DNA of 56,251 nt from an uncultured Clostridia bacterium (GTDB taxonomy: Bacteria; Bacillota; Clostridia; Christensenellales; UBA1242): contig CALVMJ010000005.1 of assembly GCA_944345365.1 (NCBI GenBank), positions 1 through 56,251 on the forward strand, in the 5' to 3' direction. Within the stretch, counting starts at the first letter, position 1; each line of letters opens with the position of its first letter. Of this stretch, positions 42,927-51,377 are shown piece after piece. The position numbers and the translations under genes were made by a program. Below the pieces are notes generated by a model. The model was not told where the DNA came from. It saw only the letters and a list, made by a program, of their open reading frames with translations, and did no database searches.

Positions 42927-45900
42927 ATGAGTGAGAAGACTTTGTTGGAAATGCAACAAGAATTACAAAGAATAATAAAAGGACAAGAGGTGTCGGAAAG
43001 AGTTAAAAATGCACAAAAAAGAGAAAATATCCTTAAAAAAGCCGGAGCTTCTCTTGCCTTACCCGCCACGGCTATGGCAATGTTCGGTGCTGGTGGGCAT
43101 GCGTATCAACAAAAAAACTATATAAGCGAAGTTAATGAAACACCACCTCCCATCGTCTATGAAATTGAAGATCAAGAAACTTTAAACCGTCTTAGTGACT
43201 CCTATTCCCCATACAATTTCATTAAATATAAAGACACTCAGGTAGAAGACGAGCCAATTAACTCAATTAAAAATGTTCTTTCAAAAGACTCTACTTTTAA
43301 TGGTTATGGCAGAGCAAACACTCCTGGACTAAGCGCAGAGGAAAGAAACCTAATAAACGAAAAATTGTCTGACGCAAAAAATTATTTCAATGATCAAAAT
43401 AAAAAGATTCTTGAAGACAACAAAAAAAATGTTCAAGTTAAACAAACACAAAAAAAGGAGAAAGCAATGGACAACAATAATCCTATTAATGATTACAAAA
43501 ACAACATCAATACTTTACTTGGTATAACCTTGATGAAAGCATATCAAGAAAACGCAGCAGAAAAATACAAAAGTGACACATTACAAAACACCGTTCCAGC
43601 TAGCAATTGGCTCCCAGGAAAAACTGATTCAAAAGTTGCTTCTTCAATTACTGCAACAAAAATAAGCGAAATTCCAAAAAGTGATCAAGTGGAATACGAA
43701 ATTATTGAACCACCTTCAACAGAATTTAATTCATCTCAAAATAAAATGGAAGATATTTCCAGCTTTGTTAAGATTAAAAAATCATTTGATAAAAAAGGCA
43801 TCACACATTATGACATTAAACCCAAAAAAGAAGTTCCTCCTATTCTAAAACAGTTTGGGACAAGCTTAAAAAATGCTTCCCAATCAATTGCGAGGGGAAT
43901 TAGTCAAGTCGCAGGAGCAACATTAGAAACTGCAAAACGAGGCGCTCAGGCAGCCGTTTCAGTAGTTCAAAAAGGTGCCGAAAAAGCTATTGATACTGCA
44001 GGCACCATTGCGGAAGGCGCTGTCAATATAGCCGAAAATGTTGTTGACGGAGTAGTCGATATTGGAAAGGAGACAGTAAATATTGCAGGTGATGTCGCAA
44101 GAGAGGTTGTTGGAACTGCCGGCGATGTCGCAAGAGAGGCTGCTAGAGCCGGAGGGCGTGTCGTTGATGGAGCAGTAAACATCGCCGAAAACACTGCTAA
44201 AACAGCTGGACGTATTGTAGAAGGCGCTGCAAACACTGGATATGCAATTCTTAAAAATGCCTCAGATGGAATGTTATACGGTGCAAAAGGAGCTGTTGAT
44301 ATACTAAAAGATATTTCAGGAAATTATCAACAAAGACTTAATGTAAGAAACTATTATGCAGAACAAAGGGAAACTGATATAGTTAGACAACAACAGTATA
44401 GAAAAAATATTAGAAGTGAGTCTAGGGCTTTTACTAAAGCTGAGGTAGAAAAAAGAAAAACTGATGATAATCAAACAAAAAATACAATCAATATAATTAA
44501 TGCAGAAGCAGAGGCAAACGCCAAAGCTCATGAACAAGCAAGGTTAACCAGCCAGCAAAAAAGAGAAGATGCCGTTGCTGTAATAAAAGCAAATGAAGAA
44601 AGCAAAGAAGCATTAATATCAGCACGAGTTCAAGCAGAAAATGAAAGTCTTAATAATAAAATTATTTATGCTCAAAGATTATCTGATGTTAAACTTGATC
44701 ATCAACAAAAAAGAAATGAGAATAAATTGACTGCTGAAGCTTTACATGCTCAACTTAATTTAATTCAAAATATGTTGAATGCCTCAATCAATGTAAAGGA
44801 AAGACAAGCCTTTAATCAGTCAGAAGTAGAAAAACAAAAAGCTCTTGCTGATATTGAAATAAATAAAGCCAGAGAACTTGCTAATATAGAAATTGAAAAA
44901 CAAGAAAAATTAACACAGCTTAACGAGCCTCTCGTAAAAAACAAAATGGAAGTTAAACCTGCAAAAGATCCTATGTTTATAAATCTTCAATTATTTGCGG
45001 GTGACTCTGATGAAGTGGACAATAAAGATGATGATGATACTTCACTTGACGGATTCGACAAAGATTTTCTTTCAGCCAGAGAGCTTGCAAGAAAGTTAAT
45101 TAGAAAAGAGAGTTTGTTTAATCAACTTAAAGAGGACTCAGAAAATCTTGGGGTATCCTTTACTTCTGTTTTTAAAACAAAGAAAATAGATGAAAATGGC
45201 AAACCGATGCTGTTTTATCCAAAAACTTATATCTCTTCCAAAATGGGCACAACCCTTTTAAATATCCTCGATGCAGAAAATGGCAATAAGTCAATTTTGT
45301 CATTGATAGACAATGGTAAAGAAACACCTTTTATCAACATTGACAAATCTATTTTGTCAAAAGAATTAATTGAAGCATTTAATGAGAAAGGCTTTGAGTC
45401 AAAAGATGAACACATAACTATTCCTGTTGAATCTTGCATGAGGACAAACAGCAAGGTGATTAAATTTAAAATTCAGGGCTCAAATCTTGCTGTTAATATT
45501 GACGCAAAAAATATTTACTTTACACTAACAGATAACGAAAACAAGGTTACTCATGTTCATCAGCCAGCAAAAGATTCTGTTTTTGACTTCCAAATAAATC
45601 CTGAGCTTGTAAGAAAAACTTTGGACAAAGACGACAAAACCTATTTCTTTATGGATAAGAATGAAAAACCTTTTTCTAAAAATACAAGTCTTGTAGCAAA
45701 TCTCGACCCAAAAGAACTCCTGGCATTAGCAAAAACAGCTCCTGAAAAAGAAGGGGTTAGAATATTTAATGAAGGTGGGGTTCCAAGCATATTCTACACC
45801 ACAATTAAGGATAGAGACAAAAAAGATCAAGAAGTGCTTATTTTAAAAATTTCAGAAGATGAAAATTATGTTTTTGGAAATTTTGGAAATGACAAAACAA

Positions 45901-48494
45901 AAGATTTATGTTATTTCAGAAAAGTTGACTCTGTTTCCCTTATTGGTAGAGATGAGACAAAGGAAAACAAGACCTACGATTGTGGCTTGGTTTTTAACTC
46001 TGAATTAAGAACTCCTTTGGAAATTCACACCAACATTTATAACAAAGAAGGTTCAAAGAAGGATCCTAACGACCTTACAATTGCCGAAGCAAAAGTCAAT
46101 AACAAGGTACTAAAAGAAATTGTAAAATTCGTTAAGCAAGAAACATATGATGGGGTTACTCACACTGATATTGATGACTTTACCTTTTCCGAAACAAATG
46201 AAATAGTAACAAATAAATTTGACTCATCAAACAATTACACCGATTTCTTTACAAGACCAGATAAAGGTAGAGAGTTTGTCATTGATATACCAGAAAAAGA
46301 AAGCGATAAAGAAGAACCAACAGATGAAACTCCTGAAGAAATCAAAGAACCAACAAACCTTGTTGTAGATAACAATATCGAAGGGTTCGACAAGGATTTC
46401 TTGTCAAACAGAGTGCTTGAAAGAATGGAGCTAAACGATAAAAATCTTTTCGAAAAAATTAGCATTAATGAAAAGCTTGGCATTAGTTATTCTACAATAT
46501 TTAGAACACTTAAAAAAGACGAAAATGATAATCAGATCGAATTTGAACAAAACACATATATATCAAACAATATGGGCTCTGCTCTTTTAAATGTTTTGGA
46601 TCCTAAAAATGAAAACAAAAAAATTTTGTCTTTAAGTGAAGACAAAGAAAAGACCCCTTATATTACTGTGGACAAGTCCGTTCTTTCAGCTGAGTTAATA
46701 AAGCTGTTTGAAGATAAAAATTTTGCCTCAACAGAAGAAAGCATAGAAATTCCTGTTGAAACTTGCATTAGGACAAACAGTAAGATTATGAGCTTTAAGA
46801 TTGAAGGAACCGATCTTGCTGTCAATGTTGACGCAAAAAACATCTACTTCACCCTAACAGACAAGGAAAACAAGGTTACTCATGTTCATCAGCCAGCACA
46901 AGATTCTGTTTTTGACTTCCAGTTAAATCCAGAGTTTATGGCAAAAACACTTGATCAAGAAAATAATAAATACTTGTTCCTTGATCATAAAGGAAATTCC
47001 TATTTGGATAACAAAGACTTGATTCTTGACCTTGATCCAAAAGAGCTTCTTGCACTTGCTATGTCTGAAAAAGATGTTGAAGGAGTGAGAATTTTTAACA
47101 ACGGAAAATTCCCTAGCATTCTTTACACAACCATAACTAACACAAATAACGAAGAACAAAAAATTTTGATTGTAAAAACGGGCGAAGATGAAAATTTTGT
47201 TTATGGAAACTTTGGTCTAGACGAAAACAAGGATTCGTGTGCATTTAAAAAAGTTGATTCCATTTCGTTAGTTGGAGAGGAATTTAACTCTGAAAACAAA
47301 AATTATAATTGTGGATTGGTCTTTAATTCCGAAGATAAACCTCTTATAATTGACACTCAAATTGCAAGCAATCAAATCGGCAAAGATAGGGAAAACGACT
47401 TGCAATACGACCAAATCAAAGCAAACTATGATAAATTAGAATTAATAAAAAGTTATATTAAAGAATCTAACGACCAAATTGCAACGGAAGAAAATTCTGA
47501 TCCTAATGAAATAAGGTTTGGAAAGCTTAACTTTGCTAACATTAACACAGATTCAATTGAATCTTTTAACTCTTCTCTTAACCACACAGAGTATTACACT
47601 AAACCTGATGAAGGAAAGCAAGCCGTTGATGAAATCGCTAAGCCGGAAGTTGAACTACCTAAGCCAGATGTCGACGACCCTTCAAAAGGAGAACCGGAAG
47701 TCAAAGAACCACCTGCTCAACCAAAACCTGAAAAATCGGGAGAAGCGGAAAAGAGCCTCAAAGACACTTGGGGACCTGCTGGATTGCTTTTAATGGCAGT
47801 TGGCGTGATCTTTATGCTTCTAGCGACAATACTAGGCGCTCCATTTGCTTTCATCGGAGTTTCGGCATTAGTAGTTGGTGCAGGCGTTAAAGTTGTTTCC
47901 AATGTTAAATTTAGCGACAGCGCCAAACTAAATAAAGCTGTTGATGAACAATTAAAAAAGAAAAAAAGAGAAAAGAAGGAAAACAAAAAGAAACAAAGGC
48001 TTCGTGAGAGATTAAATATTTTTAATCATATTCGCAACTCAAAAAAACTTAAAATACAAGAATCTGAACAAGATAGTGAATCTGAAAATAAAAGAAAAAA
48101 TGGAGATAAACATAAAATTATTACAAATATATCTAATAGTGAGCAAAGTTTTTGGAGCAGATTGTTTAACAGAAAGACATCAAAACTCCCTCCTGAAATT
48201 ATGTTTCCTGAAAACGAAATTTCTGATACTATCCCATCTGTAGAGAATTATTCACCAGCAGGATACGTAGAAATTTCATCAGGAGAATATTCAGAAAATT
48301 TACCAGAGAAATATGCAGAGACAAGAGCACCTGAAGAAACAGCTGATGAAAGCGAAACACAAATGAATTATAACTCAGATGAAATCAAGGTGATAGATGG
48401 GGTTAGAAAAATTTTCAGAAAAGGTAAAAAACCTTTAGATCCCGCAAAAACAGAATATAAATCGTCAGATACTGGTGATGAACGTACCCTTTAG
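42927..48494 (+). CDS. Giant modular protein: 11-mer amphipathic repeats, duplicated domain, two membrane segments, RTL end
   Basis: A 1,855-aa protein, GGAGG at the start, not assigned to a family. Order: polar N-terminus with a short Ala/Gly hydrophobic patch (about residues 37-55); 11-residue amphipathic repeats (about 345-450, e.g. IAGDVAREVVG, TAGDVAREAAR) resembling synuclein/LEA lipid-binding helices; coiled coil (about 470-680); an internal MFINLQLFAGD at about 683; two copies of a ~410-aa domain starting GFDKDFLS at about 709 and 1153; a Pro/Glu-rich linker; a hydrophobic hairpin (about 1615-1658); and a basic then acidic tail ending GDERTL. No signal peptide, so probably a cytoplasmic protein inserted or attached to the membrane. 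An in-frame ATG at 43467 has AAGGAG upstream and may be a second start. Confidence 0.85.
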   Translation: MSEKTLLEMQQELQRIIKGQEVSERVKNAQKRENILKKAGASLALPATAMAMFGAGGHAYQQKNYISEVNETPPPIVYEIEDQETLNRLSDSYSPYNFIKYKDTQVEDEPINSIKNVLSKDSTFNGYGRANTPGLSAEERNLINEKLSDAKNYFNDQNKKILEDNKKNVQVKQTQKKEKAMDNNNPINDYKNNINTLLGITLMKAYQENAAEKYKSDTLQNTVPASNWLPGKTDSKVASSITATKISEIPKSDQVEYEIIEPPSTEFNSSQNKMEDISSFVKIKKSFDKKGITHYDIKPKKEVPPILKQFGTSLKNASQSIARGISQVAGATLETAKRGAQAAVSVVQKGAEKAIDTAGTIAEGAVNIAENVVDGVVDIGKETVNIAGDVAREVVGTAGDVAREAARAGGRVVDGAVNIAENTAKTAGRIVEGAANTGYAILKNASDGMLYGAKGAVDILKDISGNYQQRLNVRNYYAEQRETDIVRQQQYRKNIRSESRAFTKAEVEKRKTDDNQTKNTINIINAEAEANAKAHEQARLTSQQKREDAVAVIKANEESKEALISARVQAENESLNNKIIYAQRLSDVKLDHQQKRNENKLTAEALHAQLNLIQNMLNASINVKERQAFNQSEVEKQKALADIEINKARELANIEIEKQEKLTQLNEPLVKNKMEVKPAKDPMFINLQLFAGDSDEVDNKDDDDTSLDGFDKDFLSARELARKLIRKESLFNQLKEDSENLGVSFTSVFKTKKIDENGKPMLFYPKTYISSKMGTTLLNILDAENGNKSILSLIDNGKETPFINIDKSILSKELIEAFNEKGFESKDEHITIPVESCMRTNSKVIKFKIQGSNLAVNIDAKNIYFTLTDNENKVTHVHQPAKDSVFDFQINPELVRKTLDKDDKTYFFMDKNEKPFSKNTSLVANLDPKELLALAKTAPEKEGVRIFNEGGVPSIFYTTIKDRDKKDQEVLILKISEDENYVFGNFGNDKTKDLCYFRKVDSVSLIGRDETKENKTYDCGLVFNSELRTPLEIHTNIYNKEGSKKDPNDLTIAEAKVNNKVLKEIVKFVKQETYDGVTHTDIDDFTFSETNEIVTNKFDSSNNYTDFFTRPDKGREFVIDIPEKESDKEEPTDETPEEIKEPTNLVVDNNIEGFDKDFLSNRVLERMELNDKNLFEKISINEKLGISYSTIFRTLKKDENDNQIEFEQNTYISNNMGSALLNVLDPKNENKKILSLSEDKEKTPYITVDKSVLSAELIKLFEDKNFASTEESIEIPVETCIRTNSKIMSFKIEGTDLAVNVDAKNIYFTLTDKENKVTHVHQPAQDSVFDFQLNPEFMAKTLDQENNKYLFLDHKGNSYLDNKDLILDLDPKELLALAMSEKDVEGVRIFNNGKFPSILYTTITNTNNEEQKILIVKTGEDENFVYGNFGLDENKDSCAFKKVDSISLVGEEFNSENKNYNCGLVFNSEDKPLIIDTQIASNQIGKDRENDLQYDQIKANYDKLELIKSYIKESNDQIATEENSDPNEIRFGKLNFANINTDSIESFNSSLNHTEYYTKPDEGKQAVDEIAKPEVELPKPDVDDPSKGEPEVKEPPAQPKPEKSGEAEKSLKDTWGPAGLLLMAVGVIFMLLATILGAPFAFIGVSALVVGAGVKVVSNVKFSDSAKLNKAVDEQLKKKKREKKENKKKQRLRERLNIFNHIRNSKKLKIQESEQDSESENKRKNGDKHKIITNISNSEQSFWSRLFNRKTSKLPPEIMFPENEISDTIPSVENYSPAGYVEISSGEYSENLPEKYAETRAPEETADESETQMNYNSDEIKVIDGVRKIFRKGKKPLDPAKTEYKSSDTGDERTL

Positions 48495-48521
48495 AAAATA
48501 ATTAAAAGGAAAATATAAATA

Positions 48522-49613
48522 ATGAAAATAGGTGTAGTTGGCCTACCAAATGTAGGAAAAAGCACTCTCTTTAACGCAATTACAGAGGCTGGTGCTGAAA
48601 GTGCCAACTACCCTTTTTGCACTATTGAGCCAAATGTTGGTATTGTTGATGTTCCCGACAAAAGGCTTACTGAGCTTGGGAAACTTTACAATACGCAAAA
48701 AATTACACCTGCAACCATTGAATTTATGGATATTGCAGGGCTTGTGGCTGGTGCAAGTAAGGGTGAAGGTCTTGGCAATAAATTTTTAAGTCATATTCGC
48801 GAAGTTGATGCAATAGTCCATGTAGTTAGGTGTTTTGAAAACGAGAACATTATTCATGTAAGTGGCTCTGTTGACCCAATTCGCGATATTGAAGTAATCA
48901 ATCTTGAACTTGCTCTTGCAGATTTGGAGCAAGTAACCAAAAAACTTGAAAAAGATTCGAAACTAGTAAAAACCGGAGACAAAACTTTGGCAGAAACTGT
49001 TGCTTTGTTAGAAAAGGTTAAGGCCGTTTTAGAAGAGGGAAAGCCTGCAAGAACACTTTCTTATTCGGAAGAAGAGGAAAAACTTTTGAAAAACTTTTCA
49101 CTTTTAACTGCAAAGCCTGTAATATATGTTGCAAACATAAGTGAAGAAGACATTGAAGCAGAGACAAATGCTCTTGCCGAGAAGGTGAAATCTTTTGCTA
49201 AAAGCGAAAATTCTTCTTGCATTTGTTTGTGTGCTAAGATTGAAGAAGAATTAATCTCCCTCCCACCTGATGAAAGAGAAATATTTAAAGAAGAGCTTAA
49301 AATTAAGCAAAGTGGACTTGAAAAACTTGTAATTGCAAGTTATGACCTGCTTGGACTTATGAGTTTTTTAACAGCAGGGGAAAAAGAAGTCCGCGCTTGG
49401 ACAATTAAAAAAGGAACGAAAGCTCCTCAGGCTGCCGGAAAAATTCACACCGATTTTGAAAAAGGATTTATTAAAGCAGAAATTGTTTCCTACGACGATT
49501 TGATGTCGGCTGGATCATATTTAAAGGCAAGGGAAAGTGGAAAGGTTAGAATTGAAGGAAAAGAATACGTTATCTCTGACGGCGATGTTGTGTTGTTCCG
49601 ATTTAATGTTTAG
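48522..49613 (+). CDS. ychF: Ribosome-binding ATPase YchF
   Basis: A 363-aa Obg-like ATPase of the OLA1/YchF family. G1 GLPNVGKSTLF, switch region IEFMDIAGLVAGASKGEGLG, NFS-type/coiled-coil insertion, and C-terminal TGS domain with TIKKGTKAPQAAGKIHTDFEKGFI. The family prefers ATP over GTP and binds ribosomes. First of a tight plus-strand operon ychF-mrnC-rlmB-sigH, 28 nt after the giant gene, from which it may also be read through. Confidence 0.97.
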   Translation: MKIGVVGLPNVGKSTLFNAITEAGAESANYPFCTIEPNVGIVDVPDKRLTELGKLYNTQKITPATIEFMDIAGLVAGASKGEGLGNKFLSHIREVDAIVHVVRCFENENIIHVSGSVDPIRDIEVINLELALADLEQVTKKLEKDSKLVKTGDKTLAETVALLEKVKAVLEEGKPARTLSYSEEEEKLLKNFSLLTAKPVIYVANISEEDIEAETNALAEKVKSFAKSENSSCICLCAKIEEELISLPPDEREIFKEELKIKQSGLEKLVIASYDLLGLMSFLTAGEKEVRAWTIKKGTKAPQAAGKIHTDFEKGFIKAEIVSYDDLMSAGSYLKARESGKVRIEGKEYVISDGDVVLFRFNV

Positions 49614-49621
49614 GAGAAAAA

Positions 49622-49987
49622 ATGAAAAATTATTCTATGCTGGAACTTGCTTTTCTTGGAGACTCTGTTCACACTTTGTTTGTGAGAGAAAACATCTTAA
49701 AAAACAGTTGTTTTAAGCTAAATGAAATTCACAAAATGTCCTCTAGGCTTTGCAGTGCAAAATTTCAAAGTTCTGCCCTAGATAAACTTGTTTCCCTGCT
49801 CACAGACGAAGAAAAAGAAATCGTTAGAATGGCAAGAAATTCAAAACCAAAACACAGTGCAAAAAATTCTGACCCAGCCACCTACCACAAAGCCACAGCT
49901 TTTGAAGCTTTAATAGGCTGGCTTTATCTTAATGATAGACAGAGATTGGAATTTATATTAACTTTATCTCTTAATGAAAAGGAGTAG
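49622..49987 (+). CDS. mrnC: Mini-ribonuclease III
   Basis: A 121-aa stand-alone RNase III catalytic domain without dsRBD. LELAFLGDSVHTLFVRENIL holds the conserved acidic residue of the signature (usually LAYIGDAVYELYVR), and KHSAKNSDPATYHKATAFEALIGWLYL holds the second metal-binding glutamate. It matures 23S rRNA ends in Bacillota. AGGAG site; 8 nt after ychF and 3 nt before rlmB. Confidence 0.93.
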   Translation: MKNYSMLELAFLGDSVHTLFVRENILKNSCFKLNEIHKMSSRLCSAKFQSSALDKLVSLLTDEEKEIVRMARNSKPKHSAKNSDPATYHKATAFEALIGWLYLNDRQRLEFILTLSLNEKE

Positions 49988-49990
49988 ATT

Positions 49991-50725
49991 ATGCTTATTG
50001 AAGGGAAAAACGCAGTGCGTGAAGCATTGCAATCCGACATTACAATCAATAAAATCTTGGTAGATAAAAACTTTGAACATCGTGCAAACGAAATCATATC
50101 GCTCGCACATAAGCTTAAAATCAAGGTTGACTTTTTGCCAAAACACGTGCTAGACAAAAAATCTTTGACAAATCATCATCAAGGATTTATTGCCGAAGCA
50201 ACTGAGTTTAAGTACTCCTCACTAAATGACTTGCTGGAAAATGCAAATTCTTCAAATACCGCTCCTTTCTTTGTTTTGCTTGACGGCATTGAAGACCCTC
50301 ATAATTTGGGAGCTATTATAAGATCCTGCGAATGTGCTGGCGTCCATGGCATTGTAATTCCAAAAAACAGGGCTTGTCAGATCAACGAGACCGTGATTAG
50401 AACAAGCACCGGGGCAATTGCCAATGTACCTGTTTGTATGGTTACAAACTTAAAAGAAGCTGTTGACTTTTTTAAGGAAAACGATATCTGGACATTTGTG
50501 GCAGAAACAGGTGGAGAAAATATTTATGATAAAAAATTAGATATGCCAATAGCCGTTGTAATCGGATCTGAAGGAAAAGGAGTTAAACAATCTTTGAGGA
50601 GTTATTGTGACGGCATAATAACTCTGCCTTTAATGGGAAAAGTTAATTCACTTAACGCAAGTGTGGCCTGTGCAGTTGTAATTTTTGAAATATTAAGACA
50701 ACGAAAGTTTAAAAGGAAGGATTAA
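49991..50725 (+). CDS. rlmB: 23S rRNA (guanosine-2'-O-)-methyltransferase RlmB
   Basis: A 244-aa SPOUT (TrmH-type) methylase. N-terminal substrate-binding domain IEGKNAVREALQSDITINKI, then LLDGIEDPHNLGAIIRSCECAG, NETVIRTSTGAIANVPV, and the knotted SAM site VIGSEGKGVKQSLRSYCDG followed by LPLMGKVNSLNASVACAV. Expected target is G2251 of 23S rRNA in the P loop. Canonical partner of mrnC; yacP, normally between rlmB and sigH, is missing. Confidence 0.96.
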   Translation: MLIEGKNAVREALQSDITINKILVDKNFEHRANEIISLAHKLKIKVDFLPKHVLDKKSLTNHHQGFIAEATEFKYSSLNDLLENANSSNTAPFFVLLDGIEDPHNLGAIIRSCECAGVHGIVIPKNRACQINETVIRTSTGAIANVPVCMVTNLKEAVDFFKENDIWTFVAETGGENIYDKKLDMPIAVVIGSEGKGVKQSLRSYCDGIITLPLMGKVNSLNASVACAVVIFEILRQRKFKRKD

Positions 50726-50727
50726 AA

Positions 50728-51315
50728 GTGTCTGACGAAGAACTTGTTTTAAGGGCTCAGAAAGGAAATTCTGACGCAGAATTAGAAATCTATTCTCGCT
50801 ATAAGAACCTTTTGCTTAAAATTTGCAGGGGATATTTTTTGGTTGATGGAAGCATTGAAGACCTTGTCCAAGAAGCAATGATTGGGCTTTTTAAAGCAAT
50901 CAAGAGTTTTTCAAGGCAAAAAGAAGTTAGTTTTGCCACATACGCTGGACTCTGCGTTAAACGACAAGTCCAAACAGCCGTAAAAAAAGCAACAAGTCAA
51001 AAAAACTTAATTCTCTCGTCTGCCCTTCCATTGATAGGACAGAGTGATGACGATGAAGATGGATCAAGTGAAATTATAATCCCCTCCTCCGATCCCCTCC
51101 CCGACGAAATTCTTATCTCAAAAGAAACAGTGGCTCAAATAAAATTGGAGATAAAAAAAAGACTTTCTGCAATGGAGCAAAAAGTTTTATCGAGGTATTT
51201 GCGCGGAGAAAGCTATGCCGAAATATCAAAACTGACAGGCCTTACTAACAAAAGTATTGATAATGCGCTTACGAGAATAAAGAAAAAACTTGAATTTTTG
51301 AAAAATAAAGCTTAA
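50728..51315 (+). CDS. sigH: RNA polymerase sigma factor, SigH-like
   Basis: A 195-aa sigma-70-family factor with GTG start and AAGGAAGG upstream, 2 nt after rlmB. Region 2 contains GSIEDLVQEAMIGLFKAIKSF and SFATYAGLCVKRQVQTAVKK. Region 4 contains SAMEQKVLSRYLRGESYAEISKLTG and NKSIDNALTRIKKKLEFL. Position after mrnC-rlmB identifies it as the sigma-H (Spo0H) orthologue, which directs early sporulation or transition-state genes. In Bacillota it usually precedes rpmG-secE-nusG; here that operon is about 33 kb away. Confidence 0.9.
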   Translation: MSDEELVLRAQKGNSDAELEIYSRYKNLLLKICRGYFLVDGSIEDLVQEAMIGLFKAIKSFSRQKEVSFATYAGLCVKRQVQTAVKKATSQKNLILSSALPLIGQSDDDEDGSSEIIIPSSDPLPDEILISKETVAQIKLEIKKRLSAMEQKVLSRYLRGESYAEISKLTGLTNKSIDNALTRIKKKLEFLKNKA

Positions 51316-51340
51316 TTAAAAATAAAGATATTAAATTTAT

Positions 51341-51369
51341 TTGGCAATTACTCAAATTTTGGTTATACT
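51341..51369 (+). promoter_or_regulatory. Promoter immediately before the 51378 gene
   Basis: TTGGCA (51341-51346), 17 nt, TATACT (51364-51369). The ATG starts only 9 nt after the -10 box, so the transcript may begin at or next to the start codon. Confidence 0.65.
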
Positions 51370-51377
51370 ATAACTAG

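Noticed and set aside
44978-45010. Prophage in the 42.9-48.5 kb region because of NLQLFA
   Set aside because: No terminase, portal, capsid, tail, integrase or lysis gene is nearby; the flanks are secA and ychF.
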